Below are positions 10,850-23,300 of a stretch of DNA of 64,000 bases, piece after piece. The DNA is from Membranipora membranacea (lineage: Eukaryota > Bryozoa > Gymnolaemata > Cheilostomatida > Membraniporidae). Both the position numbers and the translations under genes were made by a program. Position 1 is the first letter of the stretch. Every line of letters begins with the position of its first letter. Under the pieces are notes generated by a model. It was not told where the DNA came from. It made no database searches and saw only the letters and a list, made by a program, of their open reading frames with translations. The stretch lies in assembly GCA_914767715.1 (NCBI GenBank), contig OU612070.1:23176025-23240024 (forward strand). The letters run 5' to 3'.

Positions 10850-11726
10850 CTCTATTTGCTGTTCTTGCTAGTGGTTATGGTTGTAGGTGTGCAATGTCAA
10901 TTTGCCCAATGTCTGCTGAAACTGTGAAAATAAGATTCTCAGTTGACCACACAAACCCTGTCTTAAAGTTTATATCACAATACCCTTGTAGATAATTTCA
11001 CACAATACTACATTTTCTGATAAGCTCTGATCGGCATTTTGGAAGGGGAAACTTCAAGAGTGGCCTAGGTTAAACCTTGTGGCCTTATCAAGTTCAAGTG
11101 AATCATTGTTTGATACGTATATCCAATCCATTGTCGTATTTGGGTGTGACAGCTGACGGCGATAATATTCAGTATATGCAGCCCCACAGTTTGTTATGGA
11201 ATAAAGTATGAAGGTGTGTATATATGAAGCAGGGGATATCGAGATATGTTCAGTGATGGTTTTTTCATCGCTGAGTAGTAACAAAAAACAAAGTCTAGCA
11301 ATATCAAATGCAGCTTGTAGCCAGGGAGTCTTGTGTCTTCTGTCCCAAACTCCCTGATGATGCGTCCACTCTCAAGATTCTAATGAAACTATTTAAGAAT
11401 CGTTCCCCCAAATATGATGGAGGACAACTCCTGAATGATTTGTGTTGGGTTGATAAACAGACACTATGACATGACTCTTATCCCATAACCTAGCGTTTTA
11501 TTAGTGAAAAATCAATCTGACAACACTCATATAGTTATTGAAGTAAAGCAAAGACCTAATCTGCTATGTATACTATATGAGTCAGAGTAAACTCTAGAAA
11601 ATAATGTAGAATTGCACCAAGAGAAACAACGTAAATAAAAAGACAGAACATAAGTAATCAGGTTCTGCTTATTGAAAAGAAATGAAAACCCATCATCAAA
11701 ACATATGAACAGTAGGGAACTTCTTG
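10850..11726. other. Intergenic: R2 promoter side and R3 3' UTR
   Basis: No supported coding exon. A 76-codon minus-strand open frame at 11054-11284 shows no lectin, WSC or other recognisable signature and lacks an obvious splice partner. The R3 3' UTR occupies the left part of this gap next to 11727. Confidence 0.5.
11497..11502 (-). terminator. Poly(A) signal candidate of R3
   Basis: AATAAA on the minus strand, 225 nt after the R3 stop. Confidence 0.5.
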
Positions 11727-12525
11727 TTATTGAGATGGGATATAAAGCTCGTTCTCCACTAAGATCCTGCCACCGACCACATCCTCAGCCATACTATAAA
11801 CTCCTTCGTCCTCAATGTCAGTAGACTTTCGACCCTTACCTTCTGCCTGAGTTCCTGCTGATGGAAGCTCAGCACCGGGTTGGAGTGTCCCACCTTCACT
11901 CTGAGGCAAAGCATAGGTGTAATCCTCTTCCATAACTACCAGAGAAGTTCTTTCACTGTTGCCGGTGAAAATATCATCGTCAATTTCGCCGTAGATTGCA
12001 CTGGAGCGATACGATGGCAAGCGGGCAGGTATGACAGGTTGAGCAGAGTCATAAAGCAATGAAGCAGATCTCTGGGGATTAGCATGAGCAGCTGATGTTT
12101 TAGTGACTGGTGATGGAGTTGAGTAGTGTGTCTCACAGTTGTCCATCTCAGTGTAGATCACACTGCCTCTGTTCATTGCATACTGGTTATCTGATGATTG
12201 AGGGGTAGCTATTGACGACTGCGAGAGAATCAACTGTTTAGAACTTCGGTCCATAGTCAGATATCCTTCTCGTTTCTTATTTATCTGGTCATCAACACTT
12301 GCCTCACCTTGTGTTTCAGAGATCTGAGATTGTTTCATTACGGCTGCGTAACCATTTTCGTCAATGTCTGTTAGAATTGGGCCTAGAGTTGACAGCTTGT
12401 TTCCGTGGTTGAGGGCTTTCAGAGTTTCAGGGTCCTCTGGATGGGAGAGTGTTCTTGATGTATGATATGCTGGGTTTGTGAAGTTTGTGTTTTGTACTCT
12501 TGCTTTCATCTCCAACCTCTTTTTC
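11727..12525 (-). other. R3 last exon: 266-residue tyrosine-rich cytoplasmic tail
   Basis: One exon encodes the whole tail. In order it shows a basic start (RKKRLEMKAR), NPAYHTS, GYAAV, GYLTM, QYAMN, IYTEM, HYSTP, LYDSA, SYRSS, IYGEI, YTYAL, VYSMA and ELYIPSQ. YxxM sites are the classic p85 SH2 ligands and NPxY binds PTB domains; use of these sites in this organism is inferred. The last two tyrosines are 18 residues apart, as in R4. Confidence 0.85.
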
Positions 12526-15500
12526 CTTAAAAGAGAGATTTAATAGCGAAATATAAATCGTTTGTCCTGACGCCTATTCTCACATCAGACCAAGCAATGC
12601 GTATCCAATAAGAATAGAACTATGGTTACACTGTGCATGGTCAGAGCTATCGAATGACCAAAGACGTTAATGCTCTATGAAGCCGTTAATAGAGCTCAGA
12701 GTTATCCCCTCATATAAATTAATGGGGCACCTCTGTGCACATGTTGTTGGAAACAAGAGAGTTCAAGTAAGTTTTGCCTTGACAGTTTTGTCCACTGAAG
12801 AACCATGTAAGTACCATTGAAGGACCAAATAAGTTTGGTTCATTGAAGGGTAGATTGAGTCGGATAACTGCCAGATACTTACCTTCTCATGGCAAGGATA
12901 GATATGACAATCATGAGTAGTACAAGAAGAAAAGTGGCGACGATACTGCTCACCATTGTCATGTCAGAGTTAAATGTTGAGTTCAACACTATTGGTGGTT
13001 TTTTGGTTGAGGTTGGTGGCACTGTAACAAAACAAGTAACAAGCCCAACTTGAGAAGATAGAAGGGAATATGAAAAACTTTCATCACGTCAAAATTTATC
13101 TGTCTAGCAAATTCGTAGACTGGTATTGCAATATAAATCTTGACAGATTTTAAAGTGCGTGAGCAAGAACTTTTTGGTTTGTGTCCCTCTTTGTACAGGC
13201 ACCAGTCTCCTATTTGACTTATAGTGACTCGAGTTTAAATTTCTCTCACCTGTATATGTGGATTGTGCTGTGTCATTGTTATCCCTTGTCGTTATATGAG
13301 TTGTAGTAGTCTTGATTGTCGAAGATGTTGGTATCTCAGCACTCGTAGTTGTTACAGCTAAACATACAATATCGTAAGATTATAACAAAAACTTGACTGG
13401 TCTGATGGCAAAACTTGCTGCAAAACAGCGAAAATTTTGTGTGTAATTTTTGTAGTGAAATGGAACAAACAAAGTGCTGGTTGATGTTATGCCATGCATG
13501 AAACATCACATTTAATATGAAATAGTCTGAGCCCCTCAGTCTCTTGCCCCCGCCCAACAGCCCTCCCAACAGCCCACCCTCCCCCCCGCCTTACCGGCCA
13601 AGGAAAAGAATCAAACAGTAAGTAATGATGACGTTTTTTCTATTTCTAGTGACACTTCTGCGCAATATAACTATAGGCAAATTTTTTATTGTTGATTGCG
13701 TCGTCTCACCTGTCTGAGTCTGCTGACAGACTAGAGTCAGTGCTGGTTTATCAGTACAGTCGATGGCTTTCTTTGTCACTTTATATCTGATATGAGTAGA
13801 GTTTACAATATCAGTAACAAAATAAGAGAAGCAGTCTCCATCTCCAACATCATTGTCTCTTTTAATGGGCTCCACTATTTTACCTTGTACTATATAAATA
13901 TTCAAAAGCATATTAATCACATATTGTAAGTTATGTAGATTTCACATATAATATAATTATGCCTCATGACAACAAAACCTTGTCTCAAAATTGGAGTTGT
14001 GTGCCCTTGTAATATCATGATTGATTAATTAATATTCGGGTAAAGCTGATTCGTCAATCACTTGGATGAATATCACACAGTTTTCTCATGTTTGGCCATT
14101 AAAGACAATCTCTTGAAATCAGTGATAGCATTTTGTGGATAAGGCTACCAACATGACAGTCAATATGTGTTGTAACACAATAATTTGGAGCTACTAAGCA
14201 AGCACCGCATTATAATACTGCTTGCCAAAAAATGAAAACCATACCCAAAAATCCTGCTTACCTGTTTCACAGTCATATCTCCCGGCACCAAACCAGTAAA
14301 ACTTGGAGGATGAATTGAGGTAGACAAAGCCTTGGACAGATTCAGTGATAGCAGCAAAATCTGTGTAATTTGATCCTCCACACTTGTTTAAGTTCATGGC
14401 GCCAGTCCAGTTGTATCGATCCTTTGAATAGCATGACCTATAGCGAGGGACGTGGTGGTTGTAGCGCTGGTACTGGTGGAGTCCTTCAGGGCAATTATCG
14501 TCACCGATATCCCAAAGATTAGGACAGAAGTAGGGAAGGGCAACTTCACAATCATAGTCTTTGACTGTACAGTACGAGGTTGGACGTGGACAGTGCATGG
14601 CCAAGCAGTTCTCAGCACCTGTTTTATCACTAATATCCAGCCTGTATGACAATCTCATGCTGGGTATCGATCGCTCTACAAATAAGAACAAGTCGCATGG
14701 GAGTAGTAGTAGATCAAGTTAGATCAAGTTTGCCTGCATCCAAGTTGCTCCCCCTTCACTGATAAGCCAGTGGAGCAACTCAGAATGCAGGCAAACTGAA
14801 TCAACCTTGGTCATTCAGGTCCCTGTTTGGTCTAGAGCAGAAGCAGGATCATTCAGTACTTATGAAGTTGAACTTGTAGAAACTAATGATGCTAATACCA
14901 TTAAACTGTATTAGGTGTTTATTGCACTGCAGGTATATAAATGAATATAACTTATATTTATTCTGACGCCAGAGTTTAGGGTCATGTACTTTCAACCGAA
15001 ATTCACAATACAATGCACCGATTCTCAGCTTGCAGAATGATCTCTTCAAAGGTCATATGGTGAAATTTTTACAGTTACTCAATGACTGGGACACCATGTC
15101 CCCATTTGTGAACTTTTACCTGGTTGGTCGAGGTTCCATCCACATCTTCCATCCATCCACATGTATGTGTTTGTTACTCGGTTGAGAGTACCATTGTCAG
15201 CCTGTACTATCCCTAACACATCTGACTCAGTCAGGGTCGGTAAGGTCATGTTGTGACTCTCACATACCGACAGCGCTTCTGACCAGCTCAGGAAATTAGA
15301 TGTCCCTATAATCTGAAGGCCGCTGTCTCCTACAACATTATCACTCACACATTATACTGGTAAAATGTTGATCTGTAACATGCTGTGGATGTATGGTTAA
15401 CTTTAAAACTTGTTTAGAATCTGCTGAAACAGAGAATGAATGCATATGGAACATTAGCTCTTATAGCTGATCAAATAATGTTTTGTGTGATTTGAAGCTA

Positions 15501-17234
15501 ACAATTCTTATACGCGACAGAAATCCACTGCAATGTTGCCACACTCTTCTACAAAATCCAAAACAGCACCACAGATTGTAGGATATAACTATCTTTACGC
15601 TGTGAGCAGAGATTTGCCATGTCTAGGGCTTAATATTTTAGTACTCTTTGTATACCACGTTCCCTCCCCCTCCCCCGTCGTGCTGCAAGCTAAAAATGTT
15701 CATCAAAATTTCCCCACGGCCAACAATCATGATAGATTAGATAGTAAATTCCTTTAGGTTGACCAACAATGAATAGGAGATTTTAGATTACCCACATTAA
15801 TCCATTGGGTCTATATATTTGACTCTAGTAGTTTTTTTAGACCTAGAGACGTTCTCCTGATATATTCTTACCCTTTGTGTCATATACTGAGCTGACTTGC
15901 GCGCCACCGCATACTTTGTCAGCATCACCCTGACATTTTACAGAGCACTGAGATTCCATATCGCGGCCATATCTGTCATAAACATCATCTCCACAGTAAC
16001 AGACATGTCCTAGCTGAAGACCAGCATACCGATAACCTGTACAAAGTATGACAAAATGAAAAATGGAAGACAATGAAATATGAATGAAAATGAAAAATGA
16101 ATAGAAATCGAAAATGAATGAAAATGAACACCACGGCCTTTAGTATGAAATTAGAATTGGAAGGCCACTGACACCGTGTTCTATCTGTTGACCGACAAAA
16201 GTGACTTTGCCAAATACAATCACATTTCCAGGGCCAACCACGCAGAGTAGAACAGGAGGAGAGATCGCGTGATCCTGTGAGAATTATATCCAAAAAGTAA
16301 TTATCTGGGCATTTCTGTTAGAGCCTGGCAGGAATCGTAAATTCACCATGATTGCACAATCATGATGATCATTGTTATAATAAGAAGGCTATTATGACAG
16401 TGCCTCTCTTGTGCAAGATGACAGCTTCGATGTTACAGTCACCAGGAAGTGCTTGTTTCTTGTATTGCACTTCCTGGAGACTGTGACATCATAATGCAGA
16501 GAATGAGATCATATCACAAATAACTGCCTGACTATAACATGCATTGGTCTTTGGGTACATTTACCATTTGATGTGCAGTTGCTAATACAGATTTCAGCCG
16601 TAGCAGAATCATTGAGATCGATATAGTAACTATCCAGTGCTCTGTCTGTTAGGTTATCGGCCTCTTGCTGAACATCTCTGAAGCATCCCAGATATCGATA
16701 AGCATCTAAAGTAAATTAAAACATAGCTACAATATGATTACTGTGCCAAACTGTAAGGAGCCGACGGACACTACTGCTGGTATAATTATTTATTTGCATT
16801 ATTTAGGTGACAGAATTACATTACAAGTACATTATTTATAGTCTTCAAGACTAAAGACAGGCTAACAGCCAGGTAACTTCAATTGGGATTTAGTATGTAT
16901 GAGTGATGCTGGTGGCTATTATTACATTTTGGTTTTAATTTCATCAAAATTATTTAGCAAAATTTAGAAGCACCAAAAGGGCATCATTCTGACAATCAAA
17001 ATAAAAAAGGTAATCGCTAGAGGAAACATACAAGGTACAAAAACCCCAGTCATAGAATAACCAAACTATCTTTGATCGATTGCCTCAAAACTATGAATTC
17101 CAGTCTTTGTGAGCACCATGACCCTAAAATATCATAAAATTGCAGATCATCTGCACAAAATCTCTCAACTCACCGTTGAATTCGCTGCAAAATGCAAACA
17201 CCAAAATAACAACGAGAAACAAATGCCCTTCCAT
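11727..17234 (-). CDS. R3: WSC + two C-type lectin-like domains, TM, long tyrosine-rich tail
   Basis: Nine exons: 17174-17234, 16565-16705, 15872-16036, 15120-15329, 14262-14675, 13710-13889, 13250-13357, 12883-13021, 11727-12525; about 738 residues. Residues 1-20 are a signal peptide (MEGHLFLVVILVFAFCSEFN). Residues 21-122 are a WSC domain (YRYLGCFRD, YRYAGLQLGHVCYCG, VCGG). Residues 123-390 are two lectin-like domains (WSEALSVC, NMTLP, WMDGRCGWN; LPYFCPN; CYSKDRYNWTGAM, YWFGAGRY, KAIDCTDKPALTLVCQQ). A short Thr-rich stalk follows. The helix lies near 449-470 (VATFLLVLLMIVISILAM). The 266-residue tail has NPAY, YLTM and YTEM (PI3K p85 type), YGEI, YTYAL, VYSMA and a final ELYIPSQ. Phases are 1 throughout except 2 before the tail. 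It is probably a signalling receptor with a richer docking tail than R1. Confidence 0.86.
14262..14675 (-). other. R3 414-nt exon: second half of lectin domain 1 plus first half of lectin domain 2
   Basis: The same 138 codons and phase-1 borders as the R2 exon at 9232-9645. It contains LAMHCPRPTSYCTVKDYDC, ALPYFCPN (typical lectin-domain end), then a new domain start RSCYSKDRYNWTGAM, GGSNYTDFAAITE and KFYWFGAGRYDCETG. Confidence 0.86.
14722..14803. repeat. Foldback element family M2, copy 2
   Basis: GATCAAGTTTGCCTGCAT at the left, inverted as ATGCAGGCAAACTGAATC at the right, with GTTGCTCC/GGAGCAAC inside. Resembles 9872-9958 and 61598-61705. It lies in an R3 intron. Confidence 0.65.
16425..16555. 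repeat. Family M4 element, partial copy
   Basis: Contains the hairpin CCAGGAAGTGC / GCACTTCCTGG around a CTTGTTTCTTGTATT loop, then CTGTGACATCATAATGCAGA, and ends AACATGCATTGGTCTTTGGG. The same blocks, same order, occur at 42948-43164, and the terminal part at 53184-53368. It lies in the R3 intron between the two WSC exons. Confidence 0.65.
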
Positions 17235-18689
17235 GAGCAGCTCTAGGTTTTTTATCTGGCTTCTTCTATTACAAGAATTAGAATTAGATCTTCACGATGC
17301 TTGTCACCAAATATCTGTCTATGTAGGATTCTATCCACCGCATACATTACACACAATGCATACCATATACTCCATTTATCTCACTCCCAGAATTGAGTTT
17401 AATTATTGCACAATCACTTATTAGAACTGATAAGATACCTCGTCTTATTGTGTTCCTTTCTATCAGTCTTTGAGTCATCACTGTTGGTCTCCTGTCAGCT
17501 AATTGTAATTATATAACTTATTATGAAACAGCTCATTGTTGTATGAACCATTAAAACTACTAACGGTAAACAGCCTCCAGTACCTTAGGGCTTTGCTCAA
17601 CTTCTCCATCAGTTTCAACTGCACATTTTGAAAATGGGGTAACAATTTAACGTGTTGGAGTTGTCCTCTGTCTTCCCATCTTACTGGAACAACTGCATAA
17701 AACAGGTAGCTTTTTATCATTGATGACAATAAATTTCCTGCCCTTGACTGAAACATGAGACGTTGAGCAATTATCATTCTGTCGAGTTGAGATCTGAGAG
17801 GAAAATTACATGTTATTGTCAAGTTTAAGACTTTATATGATATGAGGGCCAATAGAAAATGTAATTAATACACAATGATCCACATGAGGATTCCAGCAGG
17901 AGGACAATTCCAGCTGTCCTAAGATTTTGAAGCACTGAATTAGATTCTTCTCTTAGAATGGAAATAGTATCATAGCGTTATACGGCTAGGACACTAAACA
18001 CAGGGACCCATCTGACTGTTATCTGATTGGCTGTCCCTAGTAGCATGAATAATTAGCCTGAGAAATTGTCTTGTTTACAAAATTGCAAACAGTAATTATA
18101 CCCCATACAGTGTCGATGATTAGGGCATTTCTAGATTGCTACTAGGGACTGGCTATTTTTGCAAGCCCTTTGTTTTGCAAAAGAAAGCTAATGATGCTAT
18201 TCCAGATATGGAATTCAATGTTTTGAAGCAATGAGGGGGTTCGATTGAATTTGTTAAAATATGTCTTGTGCTTCTTATTTAAAATGGGAGAACAAGATGC
18301 CTGCAGGCCTGCCTGACTAGTCAAGCAAGCCATATTTAACAATTATATTGCAATATTATATGTACTGCTACCATCATAATTAATTAGAGCTGACACTTTT
18401 GTCATTTTGCCAAGTCAAAATAATAGTGATTCATAACAAAAGTATTAAGCAGTTATGAAAATGGTTCAAAGAAAATCAAAGCAATGCAATGAAATTGCAA
18501 GGCATCACTCTGGACGGGACTCTTACCCAACTCTTACAGTTAGTGATAGAATACAAATCAATCAATCAATCAATCAAAATCTTACGTGTTGTGAACCTTC
18601 CCTAAATTAAGTTCTCGACACTTTCTTTATTTACTTTGGCTATAGCAGAGAATTCACAATACTTCCATCCAAGCGGGCTAATGGCTGCT

Positions 18690-18835
18690 TACTCTCAAAC
18701 AGGACATGAGAGTTATTTACACTTGTGGGTGTTGGGGCCGGGACAATCAACCTTGAAAGCTCCCCCAGTGGGACTCAAACCCAGAACTTCAGCAGCACCA
18801 ATCGTCTGCCAAAAATTAGTGGGTTGATGGCGCTA
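18690..18835 (-). repeat. Possible tRNA-derived SINE
   Basis: On the minus strand, TTCTGGGTTTGAGTCCCACT matches a tRNA B box with its T-arm, and the 40 nt before it could carry a weak A box (GGCAGACGATTGG). No closed acceptor stem is seen, so a functional tRNA is unlikely. Confidence 0.35.
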
Positions 18836-19739
18836 ATTGACAAGCCTGCTATTCACATGCAGACTATCACTGACTCGAGATGTACCAGTCGCAGACTTAC
18901 AACCATCCTTGTTTTTAAACCGCTGGCCAGCAGAAAGTTGTACCTTGTGCATCACCCGAGACGAGGGAAGTGTCAGGGTAACTGAAGCCGTATATTTACA
19001 TCATTATAGAAAAGTAAGCCTATTATGATGAACAAAAATACTTTATATAAAAGCGTGCGTAGAGTTGTCTTTACATGTCTCATGAGACCATAACTCTAAC
19101 AGTTTGATATCAAAACAACAAATAGCTTCTCAAATATTGTATTAAAAGTTTGTTTATGTTGCCATAATCACATTGCATACGGATGTTCACGTTGTGGGTA
19201 TTCCTATTGGTTTAATTATTTGGTTATTTCTTAGTTTAATGTTATCCAGCTCACATTTTCTGCATGTTCAGTGCTATATACCGGCCATCAGCCCGCAGTC
19301 TAATGTAATATCTCACCAGCATCTCTTTATGATCGAAAAATCAAATTCGTTGCCCGAGATCTAAGGCCTGGTCCACTAACCATAAACCAATTCTGACATC
19401 AAAAAACCATAAGCCGATTCTGACGCGAGTCATAGCGGAAGAGTCATAGTTGTCTATGCAACAAGTGGTGGGGCTGCTGACTAGCAAGAAAAGCATATTT
19501 ACTAAGTTCTACATTAAGAGGTATAATAGCTTTAATAATTGACACTGGTTGCTTATAATTTGATGCATGACGTTTCCAAAGTGTCAATACTCTTGGCGTT
19601 TTCCATTTCAATTGTTCAATAAACAACTTTTCTTATTAGTTTAGTGAATCATTTCAAACAGGAGCTAAATTGTATAAATTGCCGAGAGCTCATTTTTGGA
19701 AGTTTTATTTATAAATATTTAAAGGTTTATATATTTTCA

Positions 19740-19745
19740 TTTATT
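19740..19745 (-). terminator. Poly(A) signal candidate of R4
   Basis: AATAAA on the minus strand about 230 nt after the R4 stop; a second hexamer is at 19703-19708. Confidence 0.45.
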
Positions 19746-19971
19746 ACAAGTTTTTTTCATTGCAAAATATATTTTATCAAATCACACTCATTGCTATTCT
19801 GGGCTCTGTATAATATAAACCAATGATAAGAATGTTGATTGTCTATGTCTAAGGTATACACTGGCACATATAATTTGACCATAGTTACGTTCATTCTTTG
19901 TTAAGTGACATTACAAAATGTAAAAAGATTATTCTAAAGCAAAGTTCGGGAAAGCAACATGGAAATGCAAA

Positions 19972-20368
19972 TCAGGTTCCATAAAGATCATTATCTACAA
20001 CAACTAAATCATCTTTTATCTCCTCAGCCAAGCAATAGATGTCGGTCCCCTCATAATCCGAGCCCATATATGCACCTGGATGTCGGGGTGGATAACTGGC
20101 TTCTGCCGTTGAGTTCTCATACACCGTCTCTGCCTCATAATACAAACTTTCCTGCTGCTTGTCAATATCACTAACTACTCTTTCTACACTTGTGGTGTTG
20201 GGTACTTGGGAATAGTAGACATCTGTTTCATCTACTGGCAAACCAATAACAGTTGCCTGTACAGAACCTATTTCGCTGTTAAAGGTTTCTTGAGTGCTAT
20301 ATGATGGATTGTTGTACCTTTTAGGAGTAGTTGAACTCTTGGCAGGTTTCTTTCGGAAGATGTTGTGC
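19972..20368 (-). other. R4 last exon: cytoplasmic tyrosine tail
   Basis: Encodes about 132 residues. Sites in order: RYNNPSYST (NPxY), VYYSQVP, LYYEAE, VYENS (a Y-x-N Grb2-type site), GAYMGSDYEG, IYCLAEE and NDLYGT. The last two tyrosines are 18 residues apart, with the same hydrophobic and acidic pattern between them as in R1 and R3. Confidence 0.83.
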
Positions 20369-23300
20369 CTGCAATGATATGTAAATCATGGCTAAACAAG
20401 ATAACATAGCTTGAAGATTGATTACTTCATTAGTTGGCCTTAATAGGCTGTTATAACCATTTAAAAGGTGGTTTTATTGTCCGATCATCTCCGCATTTCA
20501 GTTGTAATATAGAGTAAGCAACATCCTCTGTTCTCCATCCCAAATATTGAACTAAATTTCTGTTCGACGTAAGGAGGGTCTGTATGGAAATATCTCTTGG
20601 CGACAATGCACAAAGATATGATATGATTGTATTACCAACAGTGCTAAAACAATAACTTGATGTTATCAATCAATCTTTTCATAAAATTGTCTTTATCTTT
20701 TATCTTATCTTTTGACCTTGGGAACTTACAAAAATAACACAGAATCATGCTCTGAAGTAAGAGGGAAGGTCACACAGTATCTCATATTGATATTATATGT
20801 GCTTATTATATGTGCTTATAACATGAGTTACAATCATTTAAAAAAATCTACTACTGCCACTTATTTGCGAAATTTTTATGAAGCAGTATTCCAAGAAGAC
20901 ATATACCTGCGGTGTCCTATGACCAGTCCCACTATAAGAGCAAGTATGAGAACTAGACCTCCGCTAACACCAGCAGCTACTGGAACTACTAGTTTATCTG
21001 TCTCTTCATCATTTTGTGACACCTTAGCAACTCCACTGTTGGACATATCTAGGCAAAGCAAATATTAATTTTTTAACCAATGCTCAATATATAACAATAT
21101 ACGATCACACTTTATGATAAGTTCTGCAATTTGCTCAGAACTAGCACAGAAGCATTAGAATGGAAAATTCCACAAGGAACAAAAATCCCAAACAGACCAT
21201 TAAAGTGACAGGACCAGAATTTAAGAACTAAAGCATTGCTGAACATCAAAATTGCTGCTATAAATAGAACAAGTTTGCTCTCTCTGTTCTGGTGATGGGG
21301 ATTATTGCCGAGGTCATATATCATATAATTGCAGACACAATACCTTAATTTTGCATCTGATCCAGATAAGAGGGACAATGAGTGATCTACAGACTGTGCA
21401 ATTCGGAAATCACAATCACAATTACAAACAATGCATCAGTTTTGAGCATGGTAAAATGGTAAACTGGTTAGAGTGTCAAATATAACCAATGTCTCAATAC
21501 ATAGTTGAATTCTCATTTCGTGTGTTTATCCAGTGGGGTAATATTAGCTAGAGTTAAGATTAGCTAGCACCAATTTAAGCTAGCAAATGTGGAAGTTCAT
21601 AAAATGAGAATGTTGAGTAAATGTTAAATCGCTAGTTCAAGCATGTGCAAAAACCTAATTGCTTACTACTATACCAAGTGTTTATCTAAAAAAGTATTGA
21701 TTTGATACAAATGTTAAAAGGTTCTATGGAACACTTAGAAAGAGTGGAACGGTAGTTTATCAGTAAAGCACTAACCTAGCTCAGCGTCTACTCCATGAAC
21801 ACTCATATTCTCCCTTATTTTCTCACTCTGCTGTGTTCTGTTGTCGTCTGTCAGCTCATAGTTTGTGCTCTGAGCAGAGACAGATGTGTTCGAAGGTTGA
21901 GTTGTCGAAATGATGAAATCAGTGGTTGGTACGGCGGGTATGGCTGTCTTTGCAGACAAGTTTAGACTGATTGGTTCAACTTTGATAGTAGATCTCAACA
22001 GGTCAGCTTTAGATGTTCTTACAGTAGTTTTAAGGGGTATTGCACCCTTGGTGGTCAAAGTTTGTAGACGCTTCATTGACGTGATCTTGTTTTTATAGGG
22101 TGTTGTTGTCGTTGGTATGGTGGTAGTCACTTTCTTCATTCTGAATTTTGTATTTTTTTTTCCAGGTGTTGTCCTAAAAGTTGGCCTTGTAACTACATTA
22201 GGCTTCTTTATAATGGTTGGTTTTTCTGTAAAATGACAGCATTGATAAGAAACTGAAATTACTATCTGTGGCAAGACTGAATTAAAAAAAATGCAAGAAA
22301 ACACCCACTGCAAGCAGCTGGTGTTAGGTCTTGCACATGCAATAATATGGCAGGTTATGGTCAACCAAGGTTGCACTGTGCACTGTTTGTCTAGTTCTCA
22401 GGGTCATAATCATTTGGAAGCGATAGTAAATTTTACAACAATGCGCATTACTCAAACAAGGTACAATAACCAAAACCATTTTTAGTATTTAGGGGGATGC
22501 AAGGGGATGGTGCCCCCTTCCTACTTTGTCTAGGGGGATACATCCCCTATATATCACAACCCAGGTTACTGCCAGCTGGTGAGTACATCAATATGAGTAT
22601 TCCAAAATTTGGCAACAAGTGATGCATTTTCATTTGTAATCACCACAGGGCTCCGCCCCAGACCCTGCGAATGACCTAGCCGGCCCCCTGGACTCCCGGC
22701 CTGGTTGGCATCCCCAAATCTTATATTTTCCACTTCTAACACTGACCAAATACGATATGAAACAATCAAGGTAACACAAACTGCCAATACCATCATGATA
22801 TGTCAGAGTAAGTGTAATGTATGTCTAGTCCAGTTGAATTTGGCCGATCATGCTCACAATGCAAAACAAACTTTCACTCAAACGCCGTTTTTGTCTTTCA
22901 TCCCCATGTACAGGAAATCAGGAACGAACACTCTGAATAAGAGTGAACACCACTCAGTACTCGCAATCAATTATACATATCAGTATTGAACCTCGCCACT
23001 TAGAAAGTCTGATCAGTTCAATACCACATGGAGAGAATATCTCGGGTGTAAACACTTGCATTCTGACCGGGTGTGCTAGCACAGTTTGACCAGACCCCTT
23101 TCAAGTCAAGACAAGTCGATATGTTACAATTATTTAGTGGTTAGTTAGAATTACGAATATTTTCTCATTCAAATATTCCACCCTCACTTACCTATTTCGT
23201 ATATAGCTAATAAAACTCTTTTCCAGCGCTGAGGTTTTGAATTTCTCCAGCAGTTATCTGTTTTTGCAACACTTTGCTGCTCGTCCAGATTTTCAAAGCA

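Larger units (their letters stand above)
17235..19971. other. Intergenic between R3 and R4
   Basis: No supported gene. A minus-strand open frame at 17499-17852 shows no recognisable family. The stretch holds the R3 promoter (right of 17234), a possible SINE (18690-18835) and the R4 3' UTR. A short (AATC)n run lies near 18560. Confidence 0.5.

Noticed and set aside
11054-11284. 76-codon minus-strand frame upstream of R2
   Set aside because: No signal peptide, no family motif and no in-phase join to the R2 exons.
17499-17852. 117-codon minus-strand frame
   Set aside because: No domain, no splice partner in phase with R3 or R4; some resemblance to retroelement ends is too weak to claim.
2059-20368. 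Calling the tail tyrosine pairs ITAMs
   Set aside because: Spacing of 18-19 and lack of Leu/Ile at +3 after both tyrosines do not fit the ITAM rule.
22566-22796. Extra R4 lectin exon
   Set aside because: The frame lacks the cysteines and the W-x-E-A or CGWN motifs of the lectin exons, and has no matching phase-1 splice sites.
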